A stretch of 64,000 nucleotides of DNA from Varroa destructor (taxonomy: Eukaryota; Arthropoda; Arachnida; Mesostigmata; Varroidae): assembly GCF_002443255.2 (NCBI RefSeq), contig NW_019211454.1, positions 37,939,719 through 38,003,718 on the forward strand. Direction: 5' to 3'. The number at the start of each line of letters is the position of its first letter. The first letter of the stretch is position 1. Made by a program: the position numbers and the translations under genes. Shown piece after piece: positions 38,346 through 50,532 of the stretch. Under the pieces are notes generated by a model. It was not told the DNA's origin, searched no databases, and was given only the letters and a program-made list of their open reading frames with translations.

Positions 38346-41300
38346 ATGAAGGTAACACACCTACATATTTTATTTATTAGATGTGTGTATATCGCGCAAG
38401 AAAATATCTGGGCATGCAATAAGATTCCTGTCACTTCAAAAAGCTTCATGTGACCGTTTGGGATCAGCGAGTTTTGAAAGCCAACCATGCTGGAAGACAG
38501 GATCGGACCCTTAATTTGCGATGTATTCTTTAGAAGTAGACACTGGCACGTGCCTCCCCAGATGAGGTTATCTGACGTCCTTGTCAGCTACAGGATATCC
38601 TTTTGTTTCACACATGTCTGAGATACAGCGGAATCTAATCAGCGAGATTTAATTTAACCTATGCTATATATATACACGTTGGAGAAAAAATTCAAGTAAA
38701 AGAGACATTGACAGCTTGAGGTAGATACTTCTGATAGCATCGAACTTTTCGTCCTGCAGAGCTTCTCGACCTATTCGTGCTACACGTGTGCCTCGGCCAC
38801 GCGGTGTCTGGTGCATTTAGTTATTCATTTCTGTGCTTACCCCTTATATCAAGCAAATCGCCAGGGTGACAGGTTGCAGTATGCCAGAAAGTACTATCAC
38901 CCCGACTATCAAGAGTCATGAATGAAATGGCATGAGTCTAAAGCTTGAAAAGGAAAGCGTCCATCGCGACAAAGCGATACGTAAATCGTCATGTTAGAAG
39001 GGTTAAATTGTGATTATGCTTGTTCAATCATGGCGCTTAAGTTTCCAAATAGTCATTCGATCTTTCATTGCCGTTATTATCATTATCGGAAAAGTGTAAA
39101 CAATAGACGTTGTATTTTAACGCCTATTCTAACTGATAAACTTTCTGGTAACCGTTGTTATTGTCGAGTCAATAGGATTGTCTTTGGTTTAGGGCAGGAA
39201 CCTTGTATATTAAAAGCTAAGAGGTTTCATCTGGTAACGTTTAGCCATTTAGATTTATAATATCAATTGCAAAACAAAGCACAGATAAAAAAAAAGCTCG
39301 AAATTCAGGAGTTGCTAGGAAAGCTGAAGGGATGTAGGTGTTACAGGTAGTTTGCAGTAGATAATTTAGCAGAATTAACCTGTCCTAGGATCCAATTATT
39401 TTAATGAAACAGTGTAGATACAATTTCTGTTTGCTGTTGCCAATGGGGAATTTCTTATCAGGCGCGTCTCAAGAACGGAAAGAAGCTGAACTAGTCGTCC
39501 GCGCTAACGTAATCTCGCTTCCCTAAAATAAAGTATTGCGCAAGGATCGTACAATTACTACCTACTACATTTAAGTCTGCGTCCGGTTTCCTTCGTGGTG
39601 TATTTGCCGTATTATAAACATTGTAATCATCTCTAATAATTTTATCGAAATGGATTTCATTATCAATACCTTAGAAATGTTGAAAACGTTGATTCGATCC
39701 AGAACGATTGATACTGACGATAAAAGTGACGGATCTGCTAGGCATTCTGCATCGTACAGAGTAATTGCCTTCAGTAAATTTCCTGGGGGAAAAAAAAAAA
39801 AAAAGTGAAATTTTGTCTCTTTTCGTCATTTTCGTTTGTTGGAAGTGCCTTTTTTACGAAATTTGTGTAAAAAAACCTCCAAACACCTATTTCAAAAATA
39901 ATAAAAAGCATATAGTAATAAATTACGTAGTTGTTAAGGGCAAACAATTATAAATGTGGACAAGAAACGTGTCTGCCTATAAGAAATCCCATTTCAAAAT
40001 GTCCCGGTAAAGTTGGTATGAAATTGGCCTTACGCTCTGGTCATGTAGTTTCTTATTGAAATCGAATCGACACCTTCACTTCAGAGGGAAATCAACGACC
40101 AGACGCATTTTTCAATTTTCCGTCCAGAGACAGACCGAAAGTGAGCGTTATCAAAGTGTAGTCGAAACACAAATTTTGAACGTGGATTTTAAGGCTGGAT
40201 AATCAATTTCTCTTTCTCTTCTATAGTTCAAGTATATGTCAAATAATAAGCCGATCTGGCTCGAGGTAGGAGTTCATACGCTTCAGAGAAAATACTGAAA
40301 CGCATAGATTGACTCGAAACATTTTGTAGATACGTATACGTACCAGAACGTACGTTTAAGAAATATTCTCAAAAAGAACCTTTTAATCGTTACCCACAAA
40401 ACGTTTTCAATGTCCTGTTAAAAAACAACCCTAGTCCTAACCAAGTTTAGAGCTATTACAATAGAATCGCTTATTTGAAAAAAGGAAAGCAATGCCTAAA
40501 CGCTAATTCTGATGCTGGAACGAATTCGCGAATTTGAAGCTTTTTTTGTGTCAAGCTAAACAACGCTATGTTTATTTTATTTAAAAAAGTACCCGTTCAA
40601 TATTGTAGAATTTTCCCTGTGTATAGCCTATTTGCCATGCGACAATTTGACGATGAAAGACCGCGTTGAGGTACACTTAAACATGAGATGATGGGCCGTC
40701 CCATGTGCTACTCCGGGACAGGAGGGGAAAAACCGGTGGCTTGCTAATATTTTATCGGTGCCTTTTCGTTTCGTAATGCCGAAACTATGAGCCCAACTAT
40801 TCATTTACGTAGAGAGAAAGAGAAATTTTCCTTGACCATAGCCATACAGACTTGGACCGGATCTATTTTTGTATATTCGGCAAGAGGGACTTCTTAAAAC
40901 CTAAAAGGCAAACAGACCCGTTTTTGCTAAAATTTTTGTCTGCCATTGCAGATCAGTAAACTGTCAATCATGTGATATTCTACGAGGCAGAAGAAGGAGT
41001 CGACTACATAGAGGAACAGAAACGTCTAAGCAAGCGTATCTTTTCGCACAGATCAGATCTTTCTTGTGCGAAGTCCGCCGAGGCCATCCGTTGAGTAATG
41101 TCCTTTGCCCAAGTTTGCCCCAAAAACATTGCGCAACCGTAGACCCATTGCAACCTTGTCGCCATTTGCTCGAAGAGCCTTACAGATCTCATATGTTGTA
41201 CAGATATGAGTCCTGTAATCGCTATCAGAAAATATTAGGCAGATGTTATACTGCCATGAATGTAAGAAGGTCTGCTAATTCGTTTACAAATGCAGGCTAA

Positions 41301-42253
41301 GTTTATTTAAAAATCATCTGATTTCGGCCTACGATTAGGTTAAGCGACATAGATTGAAAGTGGTTACTACAAAGGCTATATTGCCTTATCTGTATAGATC
41401 GTGAGATCTATTCGGATCATCAAATACATGCGAACGTTCTCCTTTTACCTTGCTTTAAACTATCAGATTGAATAAATCGGTCCTTTTTATACATAAATTA
41501 GTCGTTCTTTAAAATAAACGCTACTATAAGTTACGCCATACGCACTTTCTGTTTGTATCATGATGGCTTATTCGCTGATCATGTCATATAACCTACACGA
41601 GGATGAGTTCGAAGTTTGAAGCTAAAGTCGGCACAGCTTTTCGTGTTTGGCCAGTTACTTCAATTTGCGTGAGGTGCAAGCGTATGTTGGTGCGCGATCA
41701 ACTGGAGACTTTTGTCACATTGTAAACTACCATAGAGGTTGCAATCTATTAAATATCCAATCACCCTTCAAGAGTTCAGTGAACGTTCTCGGTTTTTAAT
41801 ATTGAATGGTGCATGAGACACCTCTCTACATTAACACAGCCGAGTAAATGACTTTTAAATATAAATGACAGGTCATACGCTTTTTTGTGTGTGAGGAGAC
41901 TCACAGAAAGTGAATTTTCTTTCCTGTTTAGCGATGGTCTTTGTGGCTAATGTACATTTATTTGGGTGCGCTGCGTTCATGATAGCCATGAACATCCGGC
42001 CATTGACGGCTCAATTTGCAACGTTGGTAAATGGTTACTATGGCTATGATTATCGTCGCGTTTCATGTGACTGGAAGCCCAGATAGGTCCACCAAAACCC
42101 ATCTTGGTTGCATTTTGTAATAAAGACTAGTTTTTGATGCTACACCGAGGGGTTAATTCCGAGAACTTTTCACATAGTAATCATAGCCGAAAAGGTTGAG
42201 AAAAAACAAAAACGTAATTTTGGTCATAAAGCTTCTAGAGTTTGTCGCCTATT

Positions 42254-42276
42254 AATAACCGAATAAATCGGTTATT
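42254..42276. repeat. 9-bp hairpin
   Basis: AATAACCGA and TCGGTTATT pair around a 5-nt loop. Isolated, with no associated gene. Confidence 0.6.
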
Positions 42277-42625
42277 TTTAGGTCCATCCTCTGGCGCCTG
42301 TTGGTGGCTTCGTATTAGCCACTGCCATCACAGCCAGGCTTCACTCATAAGACTGGTTTACTAAGTCGTATATTACAGTCGTATGGCCCTATTGCTTTAT
42401 AGCTAATGATTTTTTGCCTGTGTTCATCGTTAAAATAGGATTACTCTCAGCGATCGACACTTTAGGTTGGGTTTAGAAAACAATGAGTATGACTCGACAA
42501 AGAAAATTACCATGATCTAAATTTCTTTAGGTAAAAAGAACGTGGTTTGCACAGTAATTGTGTCACCCCCTCTTATGATATGTAAAATGAGAACTAAAAA
42601 AAAAAGATTATTTCCTGTTGTATTC

Positions 42626-42630
<5 letters not shown>

Positions 42631-42672
<42 letters not shown>
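42631..42672. repeat. (TA)21 microsatellite
   Basis: Uninterrupted TA dinucleotide run of 42 bases. Confidence 0.97.
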
Positions 42673-42674
<2 letters not shown>

Positions 42675-43373
42675 ACACTTTCTGATTGACATATAAATAA
42701 TGTAGCTATTTATTTATCATTGATTTTCTATTTGAAAATTTCATACACAGCACGAAAGCATGCAAATCAAAACATGCCTTCCATTTTCAAGGAAAACCTA
42801 GGACAGGATAAGAGGCAAAACTCCAAATCATAATAGAGAAATCGTGGCTTACGGCGGACTAGAAGGAAACTATTTCCTCACACTAAGTTCACATTACTAT
42901 GGATTCGTCGTGCAATTTTTATCCTTTGGTAGCAGTGCAACCAGATCTAAACAAAAGCTATACAGATACGATACGATTATGTCTGCGCACCTGTGTGCGT
43001 TAGAATAGTTTGATTAGCAAGTAGCGATAGGTTGTACGTATGCGTAATATACGTGTACGCTTATATCTCTCTGTCAAACCATTTTCTTCTTTTATCGCTG
43101 TACGTATAGCTGGCCTCTTACGTGAAATTGGTCTGCTAGTTCTGACCTCATAAATCGTTCCCAGTGCATAAGTTACGCTGATCTACGACACAATACAAAT
43201 AAAGATACAGATTATAATCAGGCTATCATTATCAACAGTATTATTATCAAGAGTAATTATCCGGAAATTCAAGCCAACGCTCAAATAAACGTTTGCGTGC
43301 TCTGTGCAAGCAGCTTCGACAGTGCTTACGATTCTGTTACCGCGTAGGTGAACAGTTTCGCCGATCGAGTACC

Positions 43374-43440
43374 GTGGGGGATCCCAGATAGGGAGATGCG
43401 ACTACAACCATGAGGTCTCGGGTTCATTCCCCTTCTAAGG
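43374..43440 (+). repeat. tRNA-like relic (SINE head or pseudo-tRNA)
   Basis: The stretch reads like a decayed tRNA: a box-B-like GGTTCATTCC at 43421-43430 is preceded by GAGGTCTCG, a plausible anticodon-arm region and a weak A-box-like TAGGGAGATG at 43389-43398. The A-to-B spacing of about 32 bases is normal. Stems pair poorly, so a functional tRNA is unlikely. Confidence 0.4.
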
Positions 43441-46306
43441 CCCAATGGCTTTCAGCTTATGTTTCTTCCTTATTGTCATTAATTTTGACCAATATGAGCA
43501 TTACTGTACTTTTTTGAAGAATCAAAATAATGTAATTAAGCTGCCCGCTGTGGACGTCCTGTTCAACAGTGGGGAAGCGTGATCCAAGTGAGAGGGGCAA
43601 AAAAGCTACAAGATGTTAAATGTTATCAAATAGGTTGTTTCCAAAAATATTTTAAAAACGATAATTTTCAATATATCTGTGCTATACTCAGTGTTTAGCT
43701 GAGCTATCTGTTCGCTATAGATATCTATCTGCATGTGCAACAGGATACAGAGGGCTGTTGTATATATTTCAGGATGGCAACAGTTTAAAGTTAAAATTCA
43801 AGCTCTATTGCAAAGGCTCACCCATCATATATAACTTAGAGCACATTTCAGTATTACACCTTAATCTTTTTGAGTCGGCTACAATATCAGAAGCAAAAAA
43901 ATTATCGAATTGTGATCAACAAGGCCCGTTAGGTCTCAACCAACGATTGAGTTAGCTCATTGTCCAACCGCTATTGTAATTGTCGAACTCCCACCATGCT
44001 CTTTCCCGTTAGGAAGGCAGTGATCGCAATAGGACAATATTGCGGTGGCCTCTGGTGAAATTTTTACCCACAGAAGAATCGAACAGGAAAGCGGGAAATC
44101 AAATTATTGTTCCCGTTAGTTTGCGAAGCTTGTACTGTTGCGGTTACTCAACGATAACGAATGATCGGCGACGTAACCGTTCTCCTGAATCGGATGATGG
44201 CAACATTGCTTCAGACAATTTCGACGGCCAGAACCACGGTATAACAAGACACGACAGCTCTTAAGGATATCCCTCCCAAATTTTAAGGGTTGCTATAAAC
44301 GAATGCGATTATTAATTATGTCTCCGTTATAACTCGTTGTTGAGTTTCCACTATTTTTTAGCGACAAAGACTCTGATCCTAGATCTGCCATGAAGTAAAC
44401 GTTACTTTATTTAGCCAAGGTTTTATACACGGCACGTTGAAGGTAGTTAAGAAACAAGACCGAATGGGCAGGCTTTTGGATATCCTATTTGAACAAAGAC
44501 TCATGCTTTCGGGATATGTAAAATCCAGGAAGTTCTAGTTAGATTAGGTACAGAATAGATTGCTTGCTATAGGAAAATTAAATTCGACAGGCAGACGGAT
44601 ATTTTCTTGAGCGTCGCCACTTGGAGAACGAACGATAAGACAATAAGAGACAAGTGAGCGTAAGTAGACTTTATAGCTGTTCTGAGATTTCCTACGAATT
44701 ATTGACGTTCTGTGGAAATTAATTATGACATGGATTGGAAGCTGGAGATTACTCTATGTATCACAGTGAGCGTTTCGCATGTACGATTTACCATTAAAGT
44801 AAAGTCTCCGATGCCCTCCTCCGTTTTGTAAAGGTGTCCCCCACTAACACTGAGTTCGTTCAGATAAACGGTGAAGGTGATCACTACTAGCTTCAACGGA
44901 GGCTGTAATATAACCATCGACTTAGCCTCTATAGACCTTATAGGTTTACGGATATCTTGATATTTAGTACATTAATCGCAGAAGGTATATAAAAATGTAT
45001 GAAAATTTTATAAGCGATACAGTAAATCGTTAATTTATCGTGATTTTTTTCACGATATCGTCTTAGAGTCGTAACGCGGACGCATGACAAGCATAGAGCG
45101 TTCTGTCGGAGAAAGACTAAACGCCCATGCTTTCGGTTCTAGATTAAGCCAAAAACTAGCGTAGTTTTTCTAGCTCACAGGAAATAATAGCAACAAACAT
45201 ATTTTTAAGATTTTCTATGCTCTTAGCTATATTTGCTATATGCACAAATCCTCGGAACCACCTCTTCCGTACAGTACCAAGGATTTTCTCCCGCCTAAAG
45301 ATTTAGCTGGGGTAGGTCTCACTGGACTCATTAGGACTTTACCTATAGGCTTATAAAATGGAATGGCAATAAACGTCATGTTGATCATTCGTCAACGCTG
45401 AAATTTCAGCCAGCGACGTCGCCATATTAACCGTAACTCACCTTAAGAGGCGCGCATTTGGTACCGCGCTGCTTCGTTTTCAATGGTGCTTTGCCAACCG
45501 AAATTCAGTCGGTGCACTCGTTTTTGACGTCTGTTGAAGATTGAAATTTCTCATCAAATTTTTTTCATAAATTTTGATTGAAATGATATTAGCCTCGTTT
45601 AGTCATTATTACTTTGTTGTCATAAATGAAAGCAAAGGAAATAGCAAGTAGTCTTGATCTCGTAGAAACTCATCACGTTACTCTCGTGCTAGTGTTCTGA
45701 CTTTAAGAAAGCCAGTCCTGACTGACCGCTCAGCTGTGTGCGTGAAGCAAGTGTTTTTTGGCCGCACTTCTTTTTCCTGAAGAGGGGTTAAGGTAGGTAC
45801 GCATTCGAGAAAGCACCAGCAGAGAGCCTCTCTCTCCTTTGCTGATGCGGGTATTGGTATGAGCCTTCTCTTGCCGAACAACACGTCTGCAGGGGCCGTC
45901 TCTAAAGGACATAGGTGTTTAAGGAACAGTTTTACATTGTTATGATTACCTTGTCATAACGCATAAGATAAGACCCTTGTGATGTTTGTCAGGCTGAATT
46001 TTTTTTCTTGCCCGTCAGCAATGTAAAATTATCAGTAAGCGCCAAAGCCACAAATAGCCGATAGCAACAAAACTTGCTACACCGGTCCTGTTGCAATAAC
46101 GGTGTGCATTTTGACAGTGAAGCAGAAAGCCAGTTTTTGATTGATTGCAAGGCAATCCTTTGCACCATCAAGATCAATCAAAAGATGAACGTTTGAATGA
46201 AAACGTGACGTGAGCTACTGGAGCTGATTAGCATAATAACCCTCCGATGGACACCAAAGCTCTGCATATGGAGCAAACCCGTGGTAAGGATAATCTTCTA
46301 GTAAGC
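43441..46306. other. No assigned gene
   Basis: Only short unsupported frames. Minus-strand frames at 45678-45912 are GC-richer than the surroundings. Confidence 0.5.
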
Positions 46307-46522
46307 ATGCTAACATATTCCATAACGATTAATATTGTTGCTGTTTTCTGTTTATTATCAAGGTGTGTTCTTTGCGAACCTTATCCGAGTAATTGTATGA
46401 GTTCCGTTGACCGATGCGACAGAAATGATCTCGCCTCACGGTTTCGCGACAGACAAAACTGCAAGAACCTGTCAAGTTTGCCCTTTACCTCATATTTCGC
46501 CTCCCTTAACCCTAATTGCTAG
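46307..46522 (+). CDS. Candidate small secreted Cys-containing protein (71 aa)
   Basis: From the ATG at 46307 the frame reads a hydrophobic leader (MLTYSITINIVAVFCLLSRC) that looks like a signal peptide, with a likely cut near VLC|EP. A 48-residue remainder with four Cys (about positions 7, 14, 29 and 48) follows, ending in TAG. The frame is open for 20 codons further upstream. An AG preceded by pyrimidines at 46362 could instead be a splice acceptor. Four Cys in a short secreted peptide would allow two disulfides. No family is recognised, and a chance ORF is quite possible. Confidence 0.22.
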   Translation: MLTYSITINIVAVFCLLSRCVLCEPYPSNCMSSVDRCDRNDLASRFRDRQNCKNLSSLPFTSYFASLNPNC

Positions 46523-49071
46523 CTGTGATATATAGCAAATACTACTGAGCTTGCCCTTGGATACAAACCTATGTTAGAGTTATAATCTAAACTATGTAAA
46601 TGTTCGCTGTCGTTCGGCTAATGTTATTCACTAGCAATTCGCCCGGCACATTCCCTATAGTGCCCCCCATTGGCCCGTACAATAGCCGCTCGCATTTGCC
46701 CACACCAGGATCCATAAGTGCTTTTTTCTCATCACACTTTTCCCATGTTCTATTTATCACTTCTTCAACTTCGTTGCCATCTTCTTCGTTGCAATCATTA
46801 TTCATTATTTGTCCCCTGCCAGACCAGGAACAGAAGTGAAAGCAGCCACCGCATGAGGAACACTCGAAGGAAACCCCTCATTGTTGCCCTTTCCGAACCG
46901 AAACGATTTTTCGTTTAGCTTCCACGCGGCTAAAAGTCGCCAGCTATGGGCTCGTCTATGCTTGGCCTTTTTTCTCCTTCCCCATGCTTTCCTGACAGCA
47001 TCTACACGCCCCACGTCGTCATCCATCGGCTCACTCATCTCAGAGCTGGACGTAAACTCGGGGTTGCCCTCGGTTTTTCATTTCGCAGTACCAATGCTGC
47101 TGGCGTCCTCTCTTTTCTTCTGCTTTTCCATTTGCTGAATCCGCCTTGTCCTCTGCACGCTAACCCAATAGACGGCCACCAAGTACCGGCGGTGCGCTGT
47201 GGGTTACACCAGGCTGCACTTTTCGTGATGCGATGGTCCCGATCCTGAAAAAATCAAGGGGAGAAGACCAAGAGACTTCAAATTTACAATGGCAAGCCTC
47301 GACCAGCATCGAAATCCCTGCTCAGCCGCTTCGGTCTCTAACTCCGCACAAGGAGCGAATAAAGCGGTCACATCGGAAAATTGAAACCCAGTCTGCCTCT
47401 TCAACCTAATTCAAGCTCTTCAAGGCGCTCGACACGATTCTGCTAGCTTGGCACAGCGACCTAATACCTTTTAGCGGAATAAGTGTGAAATACTCCACGT
47501 TTGAGTCAATTGTTTTCGACTTTTTTGGGTCTAACCTATACATTTTATATCAATTCACGCTGTAAAATGATGCACCGCAAGATTAACGTTCAGCTTCAGA
47601 TATCTGAGTGCAAATAATTTTTTTTTAGTGACGGGGACAGAATGAACGCTTTTTATCGGTGCGGTTTCGGAGTATTGCAACCGTAACTATTTACAGCGTT
47701 AATCCCTGCTAAATGCATACTTACAAAGTGACTCCAAGGAAATTGTAAAATTAATACAAATTCTAAGCACGAGACATTCGTACTATTTATTTATATATAC
47801 TTATAGACTCACTTGACAAGCAGCTGTTAGCAAGGTTTTATTTACTAACTTTACATAGTTACTAGTTTAGTTCAAAGTTGTATGAAAGCTTTGTCGACGG
47901 TATATAGAAGTAGAATAATGGATATTGAATCCAGTGCGCTGCTAGTGAATATCAACGAAACTATGTTGTCGTTCTCCTATTTTAGATGGATGACTCGCAT
48001 TACGGACGCGAGAAAAAAAAGCTAAACATAGTAGTAAGGGCAGTGCTTAATAAAGCCGCTGTCATCGGCGATCCTACAGCGAGCTAGGTTCAGACCTAAG
48101 CCTTGCAACACATTGCAAAGGCAGGAATAGAATACCCTATGCGTTATACGAAGAACTTTTGTTTCTCTGCTGCTCGTTCAATCAATCCACCTGTCATGGT
48201 TGTTAGTGAGCAAATGCTACCTTCTGAGCCAGATACCGCTGCGTTTCTTTTGTTTTTTTCACAGCTTTACGCATTCTTCTATCGTTGCGCTGTATAAGGT
48301 CTGTAGCCTGAGCTGCGGCGTATCTCTGGCCATGGCATTAACTTAACTGGGCATGCACACTGTCCAGCAGAAGAACTAAGCTCGATCTGTTCCGCCTTCT
48401 CGCTGGGCCTGCTTTGGCTCAATGAAATGTCTGAAGTGTGTTTAACATCCTAATAGTAACTAACTTGACTTCTGAATGAGAATAACTACGTATAGGTGCA
48501 CGCTCGTTTGGGTAGCCGGGTGAACTGAGTTTTGCCTTTGCACAAGTCTGAGGGCGAGCCTCGTTGCGTCGAAAAGGTCCCCTGTCTCAGGAACACCCGG
48601 GCTGCAAAGGACAAACGACTGAAGTACGGCAGTGGCTTTAGCGCGCTGACTTGTTCAGAGACTCATGTGCATATCCTCTTCCTTTCCAGGCTTATCTCCG
48701 ATGGTCCAAGGCCACCATGCATTGAGCCTGAGGGCCAGCAGTCTTCCTCCTCTACGTGTCTCCACGTGTCCGCAGTCGCAACTGAAAGAGAAAACGCAAA
48801 CGGCAGAATCCTAATGGCAGTGGGGCGAACCGAACAATACATTGGCGTAACGGTCCTAAAAACGAGTCTAATGTCAGGAAGACTCTAGGAAGAATATTTG
48901 AGTTCGACTTTACTGCTAGCTTATCTATCGTTCACTTTTGCTCGGGCTGTTTCTCGCTCGCTTGGCCCCCTCTCCTCTGCCCTTTCCCATGTTCATCATT
49001 TTCTGCTTAAAATAAACTTGGCTTCTCTGCTGTTTAGGAAGTTGCACCATATCAGTAGTCAGAGAGAGACT
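46523..49071. other. GC-richer stretch with overlapping open frames
   Basis: On the minus strand, frames at 47404-47204, 47038-46805 and 46805-46587 follow one another. They have strongly charged, coding-like composition (for example SEPMDDDVGRVDAVRKAWG and EEDGNEVEEVINRTWEK). This may be a decayed or unrecognised gene or retroelement piece; the plus frames opposite are also open. Confidence 0.35.
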
Positions 49072-49260
49072 ATGCGGATTTTTCTCTTAGTGACTTTCTT
49101 TAACCTGCTTCTGCAGGACGTGCTATATTCTGTATTGAGAGCAAAACAGGTGGATGGCTGTTCATCAGAACGGTGCCGGATCCTCATTGTGCACGCTGAG
49201 CAAAGTCATATCGCTAGTACCCCTCTGATCCTGTCTCGCTTCGAAAATGGGTCGCTATGA
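49072..49260 (+). CDS. Candidate short secreted protein (62 aa)
   Basis: The ATG at 49072 begins MRIFLLVTFFNLLLQDVLYS, a classic n-region and hydrophobic core of a signal peptide, then a short hydrophilic part with two Cys and the stop at 49258-49260. It lies 300 bp upstream of the better-supported spliced gene at 49566. It could be an unspliced small gene, a 5' exon of that gene with an unseen donor, or chance. The frame is open upstream to 48898 without a better start. Confidence 0.2.
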   Translation: MRIFLLVTFFNLLLQDVLYSVLRAKQVDGCSSERCRILIVHAEQSHIASTPLILSRFENGSL

Positions 49261-49565
49261 ATCTAACCCGCCCTTGAATTTACATAACTAGCAACGAGCA
49301 AATACCGTATATAGAAACCTGACGAGTGGCTCCTCAATACAGTATGGTTGGTTCCTTTAACAACGGACGATGTCGACAACGATCTTACGAACTCAGCTGC
49401 ACTCTCCCCCCTATTGAAGGGCTAAGTTCGGGTGTGTCACGTAATAATATGTTGGTCTGTTCGCGTCTATATTTAATTAATGTCACCCCTTATGCTAAAT
49501 CGGAAAGAATGCGGTGGCCGTCTGCTGAACAGATATCAACTTTTGCGAGACTGTTTTTTTTCCAG

Positions 49566-49973
49566 TGATTCCTTGTCTTTTAACAATGGTGTACTTTTTA
49601 TTTAATGCCTTTTTTGGGGAACTTAATCCTTCGATCGTTGAGCTGTTGCAGTTCAACCTAAATACCTTTGAAGGAAAGGTATATCGTCCAGGTAAGTAAA
49701 TCCGTCCCGAGAGCATATAGAAGGTACCTGAATTTCGAAAAATCGGAACCTGCAGTAACTAGTAAATTGATTCTTGTCTGCAATATCTTACGTAAACCCA
49801 GATGGAATCTATGTGCGCTTCCACAAGAATGCTACTCTAGTAAGTATTTCGATTATTTCTTTAGCATTAAATATTAATCTTAAACTGTTAATTTTCTTTT
49901 TTTCCTTGCAATTTCGTATTTCTACTAACTAATTTATTGCAGTTTATTAAATTCAACGATACGCTACAGAACC

Positions 49974-50033
<60 letters not shown>

Positions 50034-50170
50034 ATCAAACTTCTAAAATTTTCGTTCGTTTTGCAGCCCACATTATCGATTTCAAACATTTATATGAAAA
50101 GTCTGCGGGACAATTTTGTTTCTTCATCAACTTGACAAACAGAACCGAGTTTTGGCCTTTTGAAATTTAG
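49566..50170 (+). CDS. Small spliced gene for a probable secreted N-glycosylated protein (5' end uncertain)
   Basis: Exons are 49566-49691, 49802-49839 and 49943-50170. Exon 1 follows a very strong acceptor (TTTTTTTTCCAG) and ends at CCAG|GTAAGT; exon 2 ends at |GTAAGT; exon 3 follows TTTATTGCAG and ends in TAG. All junctions keep the frame. Exon 1 opens with a hydrophobic run (IPCLLTMVYFLFNAFFG), a plausible signal peptide, then ELNPSIVELLQFNLNTFEGK. Exon 2 gives YVRFHKNATL. Exon 3 begins FIKFNDTLQNLH. The tail contains FINLTNRTEFWPFEI. NAT, NDT, NLT and NRT are four sequons in a short product, as expected of a secreted protein. If the hydrophobic run is the signal peptide, a short upstream coding exon is needed; otherwise translation could start at the ATG at 49586. 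Exon 3 reads in frame through an (AT)27 repeat. No family is recognised. Confidence 0.45.
49977..50030. repeat. (AT)27 microsatellite, in frame with an open reading frame
   Basis: Uninterrupted AT run of 54 bases inside the last exon, or an undetected intron, of the spliced gene at 49566-50170. In that frame it reads Ile-Tyr repeats, and the flanking frames on both sides match. Confidence 0.97.
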
Positions 50171-50506
50171 AGCCGATGATGCTACTTCTATCGTTCCACT
50201 GACTATATCCACGGAACCTGCTCTCTATTCTAACAAATATCATTTTTAAGTGAAGTCCTATCTTGAAAATTAAATTTACGCTGAACGCATTCATTGTTAA
50301 GTAGACGTTTCCACTTGTGAAATTATAAATGTGTCCTTTTTATGAGACTTAAAAACAAGTTTTATGGAAGGGATGAACGCTTTCGGTGCCAATTCGCCGC
50401 CATAAGGTGATCGTTTATGACGAAATAAAAAAGAAAGCACATTTTTACCTATCGAACCTTAGCAGTCGTGAACTTCTTGATAAACAATTCTAACATAAAC
50501 CCGTAA

Positions 50507-50532
50507 TATAATAATAATAATAATAAAATAAA
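50507..50532. repeat. (ATA)n microsatellite
   Basis: ATA triplets grading into an AAATA run. Confidence 0.88.

Larger units (their letters stand above)
30455..43373. other. Gene-poor AT-rich stretch
   Basis: No supported exon. A GC-richer patch at 34.1-35.2 kb has open frames on both strands without splice context, and the rest is AT-rich with palindromes at 36.1 and 38.3 kb. A 62-codon minus-strand frame at 41004-41192 is protein-like in composition but isolated. Confidence 0.5.
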
